A DNA stretch of 64,000 bases, from NCBI GenBank assembly GCA_011799875.1, contig CM022298.1:729847111-729911110 (forward strand). The letters run 5' to 3'. Position numbers and translations under genes: made by a program. Shown in pieces: positions 42,791 to 56,191 of the stretch. Positions within the stretch are counted from its first letter, which is position 1. Each line of letters opens with the position of its first letter. The DNA is from Thinopyrum elongatum. Its lineage: Eukaryota; Streptophyta; Magnoliopsida; Poales; Poaceae. The notes beneath the pieces are model-generated. The model had not been told where the DNA came from. It saw only the letters and a program-made list of their open reading frames with translations, and searched no databases.

Positions 42791-43376
42791 CGGGATCAGA
42801 CCTGGCCAAACGGGCCAGCCCGGCCTGTGCTAATCGTGCCTGGCCCGGCACGGCCCGCCATGGCACGTTTAATAGCCGGGCCGTGCCGTGCCGGCCCACG
42901 GGCGTGGCTCTCAGGCCCAGGCACGGCCTGATTAATAAACGGGCTGGCCCGTGGCACGTTTAGCACGCTGACCCATCTGATTTTTAGCCCGTTGGGTTGT
43001 ATTTTAGGCCTATTGGGCTGTAATTTTGGTCATATATATATAAAAAATTCTGAAATTTTTTTAAAAAAATTAAACGGGCCGTGCCGTGCCGGCCCGCGTG
43101 CCCAGCCTCCAGGCCCAGGCATGGCCCATGGCGTGCCGCGTGCCGGGCCTGGCCCGTTTAGCTCGGGCCATGCCGTGCCTGCGCCGTGCCGTTCCTGCGT
43201 GCTACCGGGCCGGCCCAGTTAGCACGGCCCGTTTGGCCAGCTATACCCGGGATGGGCCGCGGAAAGGCCAGGGGTCTTGCCAAGCTATCCGCTCCCCGGG
43301 CCAACTCAGCCTGTGATTCTCCCACCCTGGGAAATAGCGGGGATCCCCCCGGGATCCCGTGGAACCAAACGAGGCC
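42791..43376. repeat. GGCCC/GCCGTGCC-rich repeat DNA
   Basis: Dense variants of 'gggccgtgccgtgccggccc' and 'cccaggcacggcc' occur at 42800-42960 and 43075-43230, separated by an A/T-rich bridge at 42990-43070. In style it resembles the G/C halves of the 161-bp array at 2.1-2.9 kb, though the words differ. The right end is the 13-bp inverted terminus at 43364-43376. Confidence 0.45.
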
Positions 43377-43449
43377 TAAGGGCACTTGGTCTTGAAATAG
43401 CATCGGCATCAAATATGTCTAATATTTTTTCTTCGTTTTAATATGTACT

Positions 43450-43960
43450 ATGTTTTTTTTTGAGAAATACCTGTAATTTTATTCATACTCATAACAATTA
43501 CAGGTACACTGATTTGGATCTAAAATCCAAGAAAATACAAAGTAACTCCTATGTCTAAGAATTACAATGGAATCTCTTGGAAACACCTTCTTCGTTGTAT
43601 CAATCTCTGCTAGAAGAAATACTCCAAAGACTTCGGTAAAGAGGCTGCAATTAGACTGGAGCAATGATGTTGTCACTCTTTCAACCGCACGAACATTACC
43701 AATAATGGTATTTGAAAGCGCCTTGAGTCGCCCATCCAAAAGGATGGGAAGCCTCGATCGATGAACGTACTTGGGCCAGGGATGATCCCCTAGAAGTGCA
43801 GGCCGTCGGATCACAATATCTTCACCATGATGTCGATAAAATATTTCAACTGCACAAAGAATCAAACCAACAAAAAAAGTTTGACACACCAACATAAACT
43901 CAACAGATCCGAATAATCGGATCTGCGGGGACAGAAAATTCTCTAATCTCATGGCACCGC
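43450..43960 (-). other. Unrecognised minus-strand ORF next to a poly(T) run
   Basis: A 157-codon minus-strand frame (43479-43952) begins 'MRLENFLSPQIRLFGSVEFM' and has one hydrophobic stretch ('FMLVCQTFFVGLILCAVEIF'). The plus strand at 43452-43460 is a T-run, i.e. a short poly(A) in this orientation, so it may be a retroposed transcript or the 3' end of a non-LTR element. No homology is recognised. Confidence 0.3.
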
Positions 43961-45090
43961 CAAAAAAAGAGAGTAAATTTATTTCTCACAAAAAACGATG
44001 ATCACTGGACGATGACGAAAAACGTAAAACTCTTGAAGATGCGAGGTCCCCTCACCTCCCAGCGCCGAGATGGCAGCCGGAGGCGAGGGGACCGAAAATT
44101 TCCTGTTGGCGGCGGCGGTGGCTGCCCTAGACTTGCGTGTTCGTCTCCTGGATGTTGATTTAATATGTACTATGCTTGTCTCGTACTTGGTAAATACTAG
44201 CAGATTTCCGTAGCATGTATTTTCTCTTGGTATGATCTACAGTCTGCATAAGGATATGCATTTCAACCGTAAAAGTAAAAGTGACTTGCTCCCCTCACTT
44301 AACTCGGTCAAAATCAACCCAACCTATGAATTTATGCATTTACCATTTTATTTGGAAAACCATATATATATATACACAACTTTTCTGCATTAATTTGGTT
44401 TATATGTTAGGATAATTGTGGATGGAGACTATGGATCTAGTGGAGGGGGGTTGAAGATTTTTTGTCAAATTCCTAAAATTATATTTGTAAGTCTAAAAAT
44501 TCAAAAATATACTAGTATGTACATGCTATAATGCAGTAAAACTTATGCTATTTTATGGAAAATTATTTTCAAATATAACATGCACACAAAAAGACAAATA
44601 TGGTGATCTAAATTAGCAAACAAAAGTAGCCCTATTCACAATGCATGGCAGGCAAAATCAATAGCTTGGCTTAGCCAATTCCAAGGTGCCAGTCATGCAT
44701 TTGCCGATGCCTGCGCCTCCCCCGCGCCCAGCCCATCGCTCGTGCAGTCTGATTGGACGGCCACAGTAATAATTAGTAGCAACTCTGGCAATTAACAGAG
44801 ACTGACACTTGACACTGACTGTTTATATAATCCACGCACGTCCACAGAGTAAATCAGAAAATGACAGTTTGCCTGCCTGGTGTTGTGTGGTGGCCACAGA
44901 AAGTGGGATGAATGTGTTGAATGTAAAAGTGCAATGAACATTGAATGAATGGTACCTCGTGTCTCACACTAATGATGATGGTCACATATATATATACAAA
45001 CCCAAAAGGGCAGTTCCATGTTTCCAGGAAGAAACGGCTGTGCGGTTAGAGAAATTGGCAAAAGCATGTGCGGTTGCACCATGCAGGGAT
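43961..45090. other. Unassigned intergenic DNA
   Basis: Nothing coding is supported. 44810-44840 has 'gtttatataatccacgcacg', a promoter-like TATA phrase without an attached exon. Confidence 0.35.
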
Positions 45091-45610
45091 TATCTCTCAT
45101 TAATCAGAGATTAATTAGTTCACAACACTCCTCCTAATCACTGCTTGTCCTCGTGATCATACATCATCTTGTTTAAGATCTCCAAAAATCCTGCGGGAAA
45201 CATATGAGGTGATATACATAATATGAAAAACTCCTTCCAAAGACCCAGTGAAAAAATAAAGAGAAAATGACATATCACAATGCTTGTATTACTATTGCCT
45301 CATTAAAAACTTTCTATGAGAAACCATTTAGGAATAAACACATAAAGAAAATGAATGAAATATAAAAGATGTGAGGATCTCCAACAGGTTATCATTCAGG
45401 AGCTAACTCCTCATGAATCTTGTAAATCACGAAGTTGTCGCATACCAATTCCATTAACATATTTATGGAATAAAGAAGTTGGTTACAACTTTGTAAATAA
45501 ACCCGCGAGACCATTGCATGACTTCGTTTGCAAAATATTTATTTCCCTATTTTTCGGTAACTTATGGGGATAAAATAATTTCGGAGCAATATCTCTACTC
45601 CTAAAGGGGG
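45091..45610 (-). mobile_element. Possible eroded Copia 3' region
   Basis: 'cacaacactcctcctaatca', 'gtgatcatacatcatcttgt', 'tgcctcattaaaaactttct' and 'gtgaggatctccaacag' follow one another as in wheat Copia sequence seen from the minus strand. This is recognition by style only; no domain is intact. Confidence 0.25.
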
Positions 45611-46050
45611 AGTTGGTAGCGTCGGCTCAACTTCCACCAACCCCTCAGCAAACACTATACTACGCCCGCAAGAGTCATACAGGCAACCTTACGCTGAAGC
45701 GCGGCCAAGTTGGGCCGGCCCATTTTACGCGTGAATTAACTCAATCAAATCGGCACCTTCCCAAAACAACATCATGCATTAACTCATTCAAATCAAATCT
45801 TAACAAAATCTCAACTAAATCCAAACTTTCCTTGTCTTCCACTACTAATACCCAAATCAAATCTTACCAAAACATCAACTATAATCAAAGTTGGCCGGCC
45901 CATTTGACGCGTGCGCGCGTTTTTATTTTTCATTTTTTTCTAAGTTTCATTTTTTTGGTTTCCTTTTTTTCTGATTCATTTTTTATGACCAACCTATTAT
46001 TTTGTGCTCGGCATATTATCATAATCGGCACAGACCTGTACGCCATGGTG

Positions 46051-46055
46051 AGTTG
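46051..46055 (+). other. Target-site duplication AGTTG, left copy
   Basis: AGTTG immediately before the left LTR (46051-46055), repeated at 55717-55721 immediately after the right LTR. Confidence 0.9.
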
Positions 46056-48232
46056 TGAAGGGTAACGCAGCAGAAAACAAAAATTTTCCGACCTACGCAC
46101 CAGCCCAGGACCACTATGGAGACTGCATACAAGGTTTGATCATTTTCGTTACCGACTCGTAGCGCAGCGGAAGTAGAGTCGATGACGATCGGCGGTGCAG
46201 ATCCCCGCAGCTAGGATTTACAACCTCCCAACCGCGAGGATGTATACCCTCGTCTTCCCTTCGGACAGCCCTTCGGGAGGCGGTCGAACAGTCCCCCGGA
46301 CGGTGTCGCGGACAGCCCTTCGGGAGGACCTTCGAAACTCGAGCGGTCACTCGGACAGCCCTTTGAGAGGACTCACAGAACTCGGACCGTCACTTGGACA
46401 GCCCTTCGGGAGGCACTCACGAACAGCCCCTCGGGCACTAAGATCGAAACTACGACCTCTCTACAGAGTTGCACACATACGGTGTCATCTATCCGGCAGG
46501 GCTTCGCCGTCTAGAACTAGTTCCTGCCGGAACCCAGACAGCCTTTCGGCTCTACGAAACTCTTTTCGTGGGAGGGAGAGAGAAGCCAGATAACATCTTG
46601 GCATGTGTATGAGAGCAAGGGATGGATAGTATGGGCAGCCCACACACCTCTATTTATAGGAAAACCAAGGGGAAGGGGTGGCTCCAAAAATACCAAAATA
46701 CCCACCATTAGGTCACACCTTAGGGGTATAATGGACATAATGGGAGGCCATGTGGAGCTCCAAGGAGGTCCACCAAGTGTGGCCGGCCAACCTTTGGGCC
46801 CCCCCCCCCCAAGGGGGCTCTCATCCATCCACATCACCTTCTAGAAGCCTTTAGCAAAAGTCCTAAAAGGTGGCTTCCAAAAATTATCCAAAAAGCACTT
46901 TCACTATTCACGACGACATTTTGCAGCGCCCGTTCGAACTGAAAATATTTATGTGGGCTTAGAACAATTCCAGTACCCACTAAAATAATTTTCAACGCGT
47001 TCTGGAACAATTCCAGATTAGTGATTTTCATCTGCGAAAAGCATCTGAAGCGGTTCCGGCAGCTCCGAAACATTTCCGGTTTTTCTTCCAGAAAATTCCC
47101 AGAAGTTTCCAGAATGATTCTGGCACCCTCCAAGAATTATCAGGCATGTGCCGAAACCAATTTGACTTAATGGTATCCTCTGAAACAACTTTTCAGTTTC
47201 ACTGGAACTCATCCGGTGACCTCTCTCTGCGGAACTTTTCCGCTGTCCGAAACTTTTCGGTGTCCGAAACTTTTTCGGTGATTTTCTCTCAGACTCCCTG
47301 TCTAGTATTCAGCAGATAGATGACCCTTAAGCGTGTGACCCTATAGGTTCGGTGAAGTATAGACATGACACGGAACCCCTTCCGATCAATGATCAACATC
47401 GGAGCCGTGGACACCCATATTGACCCCTATACCCACACGAATGAATATTCGAGTGAACCTCCAGTTGCCGTGTGCTATTCCTGTTGCTTCACGATATGTT
47501 ACAAATACCCGAGGTTATACATGTTGGCATCCCCGTGGATCAACAACTTTTCCACTATGCCAGTTACCCCGTTATCGGTATTGTTCTCTTTTCTCGTTAC
47601 CGTGTTCCGGCATCCCCGTGATCAAATCACAAAGTGTCTGGCCAGACGATGATGGATACCGTAACACCGAGAGGGCCCAGAGATATCTCTCCATCGTCGG
47701 AGGAGCAAATCCCAATCTTGAGCTATCAAGTTACTTGACATACTTTCCCATGAACCCGTAAGCCGCCGTAATAGCCATCCATTTACGGATGACGTTTAAC
47801 AAACCCCAAAGTTCATGAAGCAAGCATGAAGAAACTCGATACTCTCATGGTCTAAGGAATCATGCAAACGTTAACCATCTCTGTGTTATTAACCATTAAC
47901 TCATGACGAATGTATCTCATAGCATAACATCAATTCGGGTCGATTCAACACAAATGTCCTTCCTGACATTGTGCCCTCAAAGTTGCTGGCATAGACATGC
48001 CCATGATTGGGAAAACATAATCATCATGCAACACTTGAGCTACTCTTAGAGGCATGACTAGGAATACATTTTACCGTTTATTATTCCACACGTGCACATG
48101 GGTTTTCCCCAGAGCCTTTATGGATATACGGGCTCGGGAACCACAGCAGTTATAGCATGGAACATAAACATAATAATGAGCATGGAGATAAATAATAACA
48201 TTTATTATTGCCTCTAGGGCATATCTCCTACA
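46056..48232 (-). repeat. Left LTR (3' LTR of the minus-strand element)
   Basis: TGAAGGGTAACGCAGCAG to GCATATCTCCTACA. It contains a cluster of 'gacagcccttcgggagg' repeats at 46262-46430. Open frames repeated in both LTRs (for example 46195-46593 and 53682-54080) have no recognised homology. Confidence 0.92.
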
Positions 48233-51200
48233 GACTCCCACTTGCACTAGAGTCAATAATCTAGTTAATGCTAATGCACTTTACACCTGTGGCACACCGG
48301 TGTAAATATGCTTCGCTTGTGGTATAGCCTGATGTCCCACGGATCTGACGACTTCAGCTCCGTGTGTATCTTTGCATATCCTCATGTTTTCACGCTTTCA
48401 CAAAATTCATATTTTGTGTGGACTTGGCTTTGTATGTATGTGAATCACAGGTCGAACCTGGATTCCTCAGACTGAGTTATGGAGCAACTACCTGCAGTAG
48501 TGTCCCATTGACAAAAGCCATCTTGGAACCATACTAAGTTCATGAATGAACTATATGATTCAACATCTTCTTTGTCGCTTTTAAAAGCGGCAACATACTT
48601 CGCCTCTGTTATAGAATTCGCCACAGTAAATTGTTTGGAACAATTTCCAACTACCGTGCCACCATATTGTGTATTACACAAAAAATCTCAATTTAAATCG
48701 AAAATCGCTTGGAGCATGGATGAAGACTGTATCGATGTAACCTTTTACAATGAACTCTTCATGATCTCCGCTTGCGAGAAAACATATCATCAGTGCTACT
48801 ATAGTACTTAATGACCCTTTTTCACTATTGTCCCATGATCAGAACTTTTGATCACTTTGGTATCTATACTCGCAACAACTTTGGGAGTATTGGACATATC
48901 TGGTTGTTTTTACATACCATGGAATACATGATTAATCCAAACACAAGAGTGTGTGGAATCTCCATCATGTATTTTGCTCATCAGTGTTTTGGGACACCGA
49001 GTCTTGCAAAAACTCTTTCCATGTGACTTCGGCAAGAATCACTCCTTGACGTCTTTAATGCTAAAAGGTTTTAGCATCTTGTCAATATGTATCTTTGCTC
49101 AGCCCTATTAGGTAAATCTATCTCCATAGATCATCATGCCTAATATAAAGGTTATTTAGCCCAAGCACTTCATTGAAAAACTATTTTCAAATGAAGTCCT
49201 AATTCGTGTCAAGAATTTTAATTCCAATTAACAATGTGTCAAGCACACAAGGTTTTTCGAAATGTTATTATGCTCCCACTTACTTTCTTGAATTACAAGC
49301 ATCTTCGTTACCCATTGATGAAGTCAAAACCCTTTTTGACCATTTCATCAAAACACGAAGATTCTAACTCCATTTTGCTCTCTTCTGTCCATCGCTGGAA
49401 CTCTGAAGTTTGCATACCTACTAGCATCCTCTAGATCGACAAATTACTTTGGACTGTACCACATACAAGTCCTAGGTTTTATTTCCATCAGATGGAAATC
49501 CTTTTGTCATCCATGTTTCATATCTCATGATTGAAATATGTCTTAATTGCTAGTTCAACCCGAACCGACTTTAAGCATCGCTACGGTGAGACAATCTCAT
49601 CGTAGTCAACTCCTTGAACTTGTTATTGCAACAAGTCGAGCTTTATGGATAAAACATTTTTATCCGTATCAGTTTTAAGTTCCATAAATATTCATTAGAC
49701 TCTAAGTCTTTCGAAGGGTGTATCAAGGTTTTAATCTTGAATCACTTATATGGAAACTAACTCGGATTGTATTGGCATTTAGCCAATTCCGGAGTCAGGG
49801 CCCATCAACGCTTCCTTGTGTATCGTAGGTATACTATTGTCTAACAACAATATCTCGTCTGCGCACCTAAGAGGTTTGCACGAGCTTTGCCTACGTGGTT
49901 CAGCTGCAAGTTCGACCGAAGTCCGTACATTTTATTGTAGAGACTTCCGTATCAGTCGCAGTAGGAAACTCTGGAATTACTTCCAAGGTCTCTTTCCTTT
50001 GACCTGATGACGAAGATACTGTTTATCTCGTCGAGTTGCACTATTCTCCCACTCACCTTTTTGAAAGAACCATTTTCTTCAAAAAGCATACCGTTCTTTG
50101 TGGCAAACCTATTTGCCTCGGTATAGTGAGGGAGGAATACCCAATGACTTGGGATAACCTACAAAGTAGCACTTGTCTGATTTGGAATAGGTTTGTAACC
50201 TTTTACACAAGCCCCATATTCCAAATGTTAAGAAAAGATATAACATGGTTGGGCGTACCATACCATGGTGTCATTTCAACAGACCTGATGGAGCTCTTTT
50301 CAGTGTAAAAGCCGTAGTCTCTAAAGCATCACTTTAAAAGGGATAATGGCAAATTTATTTATGTCATCTTTGATCTTACCATGTCATAAATGGTTCGATT
50401 ACATCTTCACGGACTTTCCACTTGCAGTGGTGTTCCGGGAGGTGCAAGTTATGAAACCCCTTTCACTACTCATCAGACATTCGCTAAACTTGTAACTCAA
50501 ATATTTCTTTCTGCAATCGAATTGTAGAAACATAATTTTCTTGTTACAATAACTTCTACTTCATATTTGAAAACCTTTTGAATGAATTCAAAAGATCCAG
50601 ACTTACGTCTCATCAAGTAAATATCCATATATCTACTTGAGTCATTTCTGAAGATAGATAAATCCACTACTTGCAACAACATTTATTGAACTACATACAT
50701 CAAAATGTATGATCATCAATAAGTTCTTTGCTCATTCCTTATGGCCTGTGAACGGTATTTCAGTCACTTCTCTTTTCGGAGGAAAGTAGCAAGTGTCAGA
50801 TGATTCAAAATCAAACGACTTCAAAATCCATCATAATGGAATTTTCCATGCGGGTTTCTCCAATGTGACCAAATGCAGTGCCACACTTGTGTGGTATTCT
50901 TTTAGTCTTACGACATTTAGTGTCAGTGTTATGGATGTATCACATTACCATCAATATTCATAACATACGTCCCATCGATGATGGAAGTATGGCCCTTCAT
51001 GTTATTCATAATACTGAACAATAATTATTCTTTTATGAACAACCTTTTTGCAACAACATTGTGCAAGGGGCTAGAGTGTAAAACTCTAAAATGAATTATG
51101 AATGTAAATCCAGAGGTAATATATTATTATCAATATTCATAACATACATCTCATTCATAATGAAAGTATGGCCCTTATGTTATTCATAACACCGAACATC

Positions 51201-53542
51201 AAAAGTTCTCTTATGAACAACCTTCTTGCAAGATACCTTATGCAAAGGGCTAGAGTGTGAAAATCTAAAATGAATTATGAAAGTAAATACATAGGTAATA
51301 CACCGATGGAAGGTATAGTAACATTTACTATGTTCCATGTGTGTATCTCAACCTCATTCCTGGCTAGTCTTTTAGGCCATAGTAGTTCTTACATCGAATT
51401 GCAACAGAATGCAATCGAGCGGGTATCTTTGTGATTGCCTCACAATACCCAAGAATTAGTGATTAACATGTTTAACCATAATTCCCAAGAACTATATCTT
51501 TTACCAGCCTTCTATACATCAAAAACTTGTATGACATTCATACATGAGCTGGATATTCCAGTCTTCTTTCTTTTTGCCTTTATACTTCTACCAGTTTAAC
51601 TTTCAGTATTTCTCCTACTCTCAGAAGAAGCACTCAACTTAATAGTGGCGTTAGCCCCGGACTTCCTAGGTGTGTAAGTCACACTAACACCCTTCGGACA
51701 CTTCCTTTCTCTTTAAGTTGTTGTTTTATTCACCTTTCATCATATGACAGGCGTTCTACTGGACCCTCTCTTATCAGTCTAATGCATAGTAAACTCTTTT
51801 ACTAATAGTTTGCAAACAAACATTGCTTTGGATATCTCATATCTTTTAGCCTTTGTCTGTCTCTGAAAATGATTTTCAGATTCCATGAATATCACATAAC
51901 TATCCAAACTTTCGAAGTTCGGGTCTCATGGAAGCAAATGTATTGCACTTGACTGAAACGGAATTCTAGCTTTTGGATCGAAGGACGAGAGTCACATGAT
52001 CCATAGCATAAGCGAAAGAATACCGAAAGTATGCGATAGGACAAAGTCCTTCTCGGCACTCTTGAGGACAATCCTCACATTACGTTACCAACCTTAAAGT
52101 TTTAACCAGATATTTAACAGCTATTCAATTTTAACAGGGAAGGTGGAAACGCGAGCCATAATTCTACAACTATTATGCAAATCACACTTAGACACTGTTC
52201 AAAATTAATTGCACTGAGAATTAAAAGAATTAATTCTACAGTGCGCTCCCACTCAAATCAATATCTCTCATAATTGATTTTGAGTGATTCAAGATCCGCA
52301 TTTCAATTGTTCGCCATTGGTGTAACACCACTGATGACGAAAATCTCAACCGGTAGGCCAACGTGCCAATCACATCTCTATGTGACTCTTGTTCATCTTT
52401 CGATGCATGTGTTCCGAGCTCATGACGGTCATGCCTGAACGTCAAGACAACCAAGTGATCTCGCTGCGAGGTCTCAACTCACCCGCCTCACACTTCCCTA
52501 ATCGTTCGTACCCGTGTGACACGGCGCACCCCGAAAAGTTAGGTGCCGTGACGGTGCTACACTTGGGAGAACACTAACTACTTGATATTTTTGTGAGAGA
52601 TCACCCTAATAAAAGCGACTACCGCACAATCAAGAAGGGTGCAACATAAGGGATAAACATCTCAGGCAATTCAAAATAGCATGATATGGTATAGCCCTTT
52701 CTGACGGAGAAGTCTTCTATTTCTTCGTCTTCGGCATTCGCGTCGGTGTTCACCTTCGCGAAGATTGCCACCACCTTGTCGATGCACCAGATAATATTGC
52801 TATCTCTATAGCTAATAAAATAATGCATTACAACAAGGTTGACACGCAGGTCATTTAAGTGCAATCATATGGCTCCAGCCATCATGCCGAATCATGACAC
52901 GCAGGTCATGTTAATAAATTTACATTATATAGACATCTCATACATAATCAAATTATTATGAGCACTGCTATACCACATCATATGCACATGCAAACCCTCC
53001 TGCAAAACCAAGTTAGACGCCTCTAATCGGTTCATGCAAAAACTTGTTTTTCGTGGCTTCTAAGGTTTCGAAAACAAACCGAAGCTACCAACGTCCATCA
53101 TCAAGTATGATAATTCAAGTCGCTAGATTAACTTTCCAGGGTGTATGAAAACGGAGATAATAAAATCTCGAGCCCCATACTAAACTTCGTCATACGCATG
53201 ACCCCCGTGCAGATCATATCTGCATTGCCCTTTCGTTTGCGAAATTTCATCTTTCTTTTTAACTACGGTGGAATTCAATGGACTGTTAGGACTTCGTTGA
53301 TCAATCAGGATTGCGGATTGCCAGAACATTGAAACTCCACCATACTGTTATCAAGATCATAAATATGCAAATTCCAGGGAAGCAACAAGAACATCGGGTA
53401 ACAGATTTCATCTGCTACCCGCACAAATAATTTTCAGTAATAGAACTCATCTACTACCTAATTATATTGTGCAACACCCATACATCTCCATGTATTCTAG
53501 ATCGCAACCTGCATCTATGCATAGCACGGCTCATGATGCCAC
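48233..53542 (-). pseudogene. Decayed Copia internal region
   Basis: Minus strand 48445-48681 reads 'FTVANSITEAKYVAAFKSDK', the eroded RNase H 'TEAEY' region. 'CDxxF'-type and other pol text can be sensed to about 51000, but every frame has many stops. No gag zinc knuckle, protease, integrase core or reverse transcriptase YVDD was found intact. The damage is far heavier than the ~1% LTR divergence would predict. Confidence 0.7.
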
Positions 53543-55716
53543 TGAAGGGTAACGCAGCAGAAAACAAAAAATTTCCGACCTACGCACCAGCCCAGGACCA
53601 CTATGGAGACTGCATACAAGGTTTGATCATTTTCGTTACCGACTCGTAGCGCAGCGGAAGTAGAGTCGATGACGATCGGCGGTGCAGATCCCCGCAGCTA
53701 GGATTTACAACCTCCCAACCACGAGGATGTATACCCTCATCTTCCCTTCGGACAGCCCTCCGGGAGGCGGTCGAACAGTCCCCCGGACGGTGTCGCGGAC
53801 AGCCCTTTGGGAGGACCTTCGAAACTCGAGCGGTCACTCGGACAGCCCTTCGGGAGGACTCACAGAACTCGGACCGTCACTTGGACAGCCCTTCGGGAGG
53901 CACTCACGAACAGCCCCTCGGGCACTAAGATCGAAACTACGACCTCTCTACAGAGTTACACACATACGGTGTCATCTATCCGGCAGGGCTTCGCCGTCCA
54001 GAACTAGTTCCTGCTGGAACCCAGACAGCCTTTCGGCTCTACGAAACTCTTTTCGTGGGAGGGAGAGAGAAGCCAGATAACATCTTGGCATGTGTATGAG
54101 AGCAAGGGATGGATAGTATGGGCAGCCCACACACCTCTATTTATAGGAAAACCAAGGGGAAGGGGTGGCTCCAAAAATACCAAAATACCCACCATTAGGT
54201 CACACCTTAGGGGTATAATGGACATAATGGGAGGCCATGTGGAGCTCCAAGGAGCTCCACCAAGTGTGGCCGGCCAACCTTTGGGGGCCCCCCCAAGGGG
54301 GCTCTCATCCATCCACATCACCTTCTAGAAGCCTTTAGCAAAAGCCCTAAAAGGTGGCTTCCAAAAATTATCCAAAAAGCACTTTCACTATTCACGACGA
54401 CATTTTGCAGCGCCCGTTCGAACTGAAAATATTTATGTGGGCTTAGAACAATTCCAGTACCCACTAAAATAATTTTCAACGCGTTCTGGAACAATTCCAG
54501 ATTAGTGATTTTCATCTGCGAAAAGCATCTGAAGCGGTTCCGGCAGCTCCGAAACATTTCCGGTTTTTCTTCCAGAAAATTCCCAGAAGTTTCCAGAATG
54601 ATTCTGGCACCCTCCAAGAATTATCAGGCATGTGCCGAAACCAATTTGACTTAATGGTATCCTCTGAAACAACTTTTCAGTTTCACTGGAACTCATCCAG
54701 TGACCTCTCTCTGCGGAACTTTTCCGCTGTCCGAAACTTTTCGGTGTCCAAAACTTTTTCGGTGATTTTCTCTCAGACTCCCTGTCTAGTATTCAGCAGA
54801 TAGATGACCCTTAAGCGTGTGACCCTATAGGTTCGGTGAAGTATAGACATGACACGGAACCCCTTCCGATCAATGATCAACATCGGAGCCGTGGACACCC
54901 ATATTGACCCCTATACCCACACGAATGAATATTCGAGTGAACCTCCAGTTGCCGTGTGCTATTCCTGTTGCTTCACGATATGTTACAAATACCCGAGGTT
55001 AGACATGTTGGCATCCCCGTGGATCAACAACTTGTCCACTATGCCAGTTACCCCGTTATCGGTATTGTTCTCTTTTCTCGTTACCGTGTTCCGGCATCCC
55101 CGTGATCAAATCACAAAGTGTCTGGCCAGACGATGATGGATACCGTAACACCGAGAGGGCCCAGAGATATCTCTCCATCGTCGGAGGAGCAAATCCCAAT
55201 CTTGAGCTATCAAGTTACTTGACATACTTTCCCATGAACCCGTAAGCCGCCGTAATAGCCACCCATTTACGGATGACGTTTAACAAACCCCAAAGTTCAT
55301 GAAGCAAGCATGAAGAAACTCGATACTCTCATGGTCTAAGGAATCATGCAAACGTTAACCATCTCTGTGTTATTAACCATTAACTCATGACGAATGTATC
55401 TCATATCATAACATCAATTCGGGTCGATTCAACACAAATGTCCTTCCTGACATTGTGCCCTCAAAGTTGCTGGCATAGACATGCCCATGATTGGGAAAAC
55501 ATAATCATCATGCAACACTTGAGCTAGTCTTAGAGGCATGACTAGGAATACATTTTACCGTTTATTATTCCACACGTGCACATGGGTTTTCCCCAGAGCC
55601 TTTATGGATATACGGGCTCGGGAACCACAGCAGTTATAGCATGGAACATAAACATAATAATGAGCATGGAGATAAATAATAACATTTATTATTGCCTCTA
55701 GGGCATATCTCCTACA
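53543..55716 (-). repeat. Right LTR (5' LTR of the minus-strand element)
   Basis: Near-identical to 46056-48232. Most differences are C/T or G/A changes; the only notable length change is in the C-run near 46801 / 54285. Confidence 0.92.
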
Positions 55717-56187
55717 AGTTGGTAGCGTCGCCTCCATTCCGGTTAAACCTCCCCCAACGATTTGTTTTCTATCCCACCAATTTATTTAAACAGGTTTTTA
55801 GCCCACAGATCTACTTAATCCGATTTTCATCTGCCAAATCTACATAAATCATGCAGATCGCCCTTGGTATATTTAGTAATATCGTTATGGAAAGGAATCA
55901 ATCACGGTGATCTCTAATCAATCTTTATAGACCAAATCTATGAAAAGGAATCAATGTTTGATAACACAAGGCAACATTTATGGAAAGGAATCAATCACAT
56001 GTCTATAATCTCTCTCTTTATTATTAAAGGGCAATCTATTATTAAGTGGCAATCCGTAGTAGTCCTCGTTGGTACCCACGACTCCCACCGATCAAAGGGA
56101 TACCCCACCGATTTTTTTTTATCATTCCCCTCCCACCAGTTTTACTGGATTTTTTTTTATTCCTGATTCAGCCCGCACCACACGAGC

Positions 56188-56191
<4 letters not shown>

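Larger units (their letters stand above)
30693..43376. mobile_element. Candidate PIF/Harbinger-like unit carrying gene pieces
   Basis: The ends are perfect 13-bp inverted repeats, GGCCTCGTTTGGT at 30693-30705 and its complement at 43364-43376. Each is followed outward by TAA (30690-30692 and 43377-43379), the size and type of target duplication made by PIF/Harbinger transposons. Removing the LINE and its solo LTR leaves about 4.3 kb, a normal size for such an element. No DDE transposase was recognised inside. Instead there are exon-like minus-strand pieces and a G/C-rich first-exon-like block. This end motif is common in grasses, so two unrelated elements remain possible. Confidence 0.35.
46056..55716 (-). 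mobile_element. Complete Copia LTR retrotransposon, 9.66 kb, coding-defective
   Basis: Two LTRs of 2,177 and 2,174 bp (46056-48232, 53543-55716) with TG...CA ends and AGTTG duplications. On the minus strand the LTR starts TGTAGGAGATATGCCCTAGA, a variant of the BARE/Angela start. A primer-binding-like TGGCATCATGAGCC follows the 5' LTR (53528-53541, minus). A purine tract GCAAGTGGGAGTC precedes the 3' LTR (48233-48245). The 5.3-kb interior keeps only relics, such as an RNase H piece near 48450-48680. By eye the LTRs differ at about 20 positions, roughly 1%, so insertion is recent. Confidence 0.92.

Noticed and set aside
46195..46593. 132-codon frame present in both LTRs (also 53682-54080).
   Set aside because: Preserved only because the LTRs are near-identical; Ser/Arg-rich, overlapping the hairpin repeats, no known homologue.
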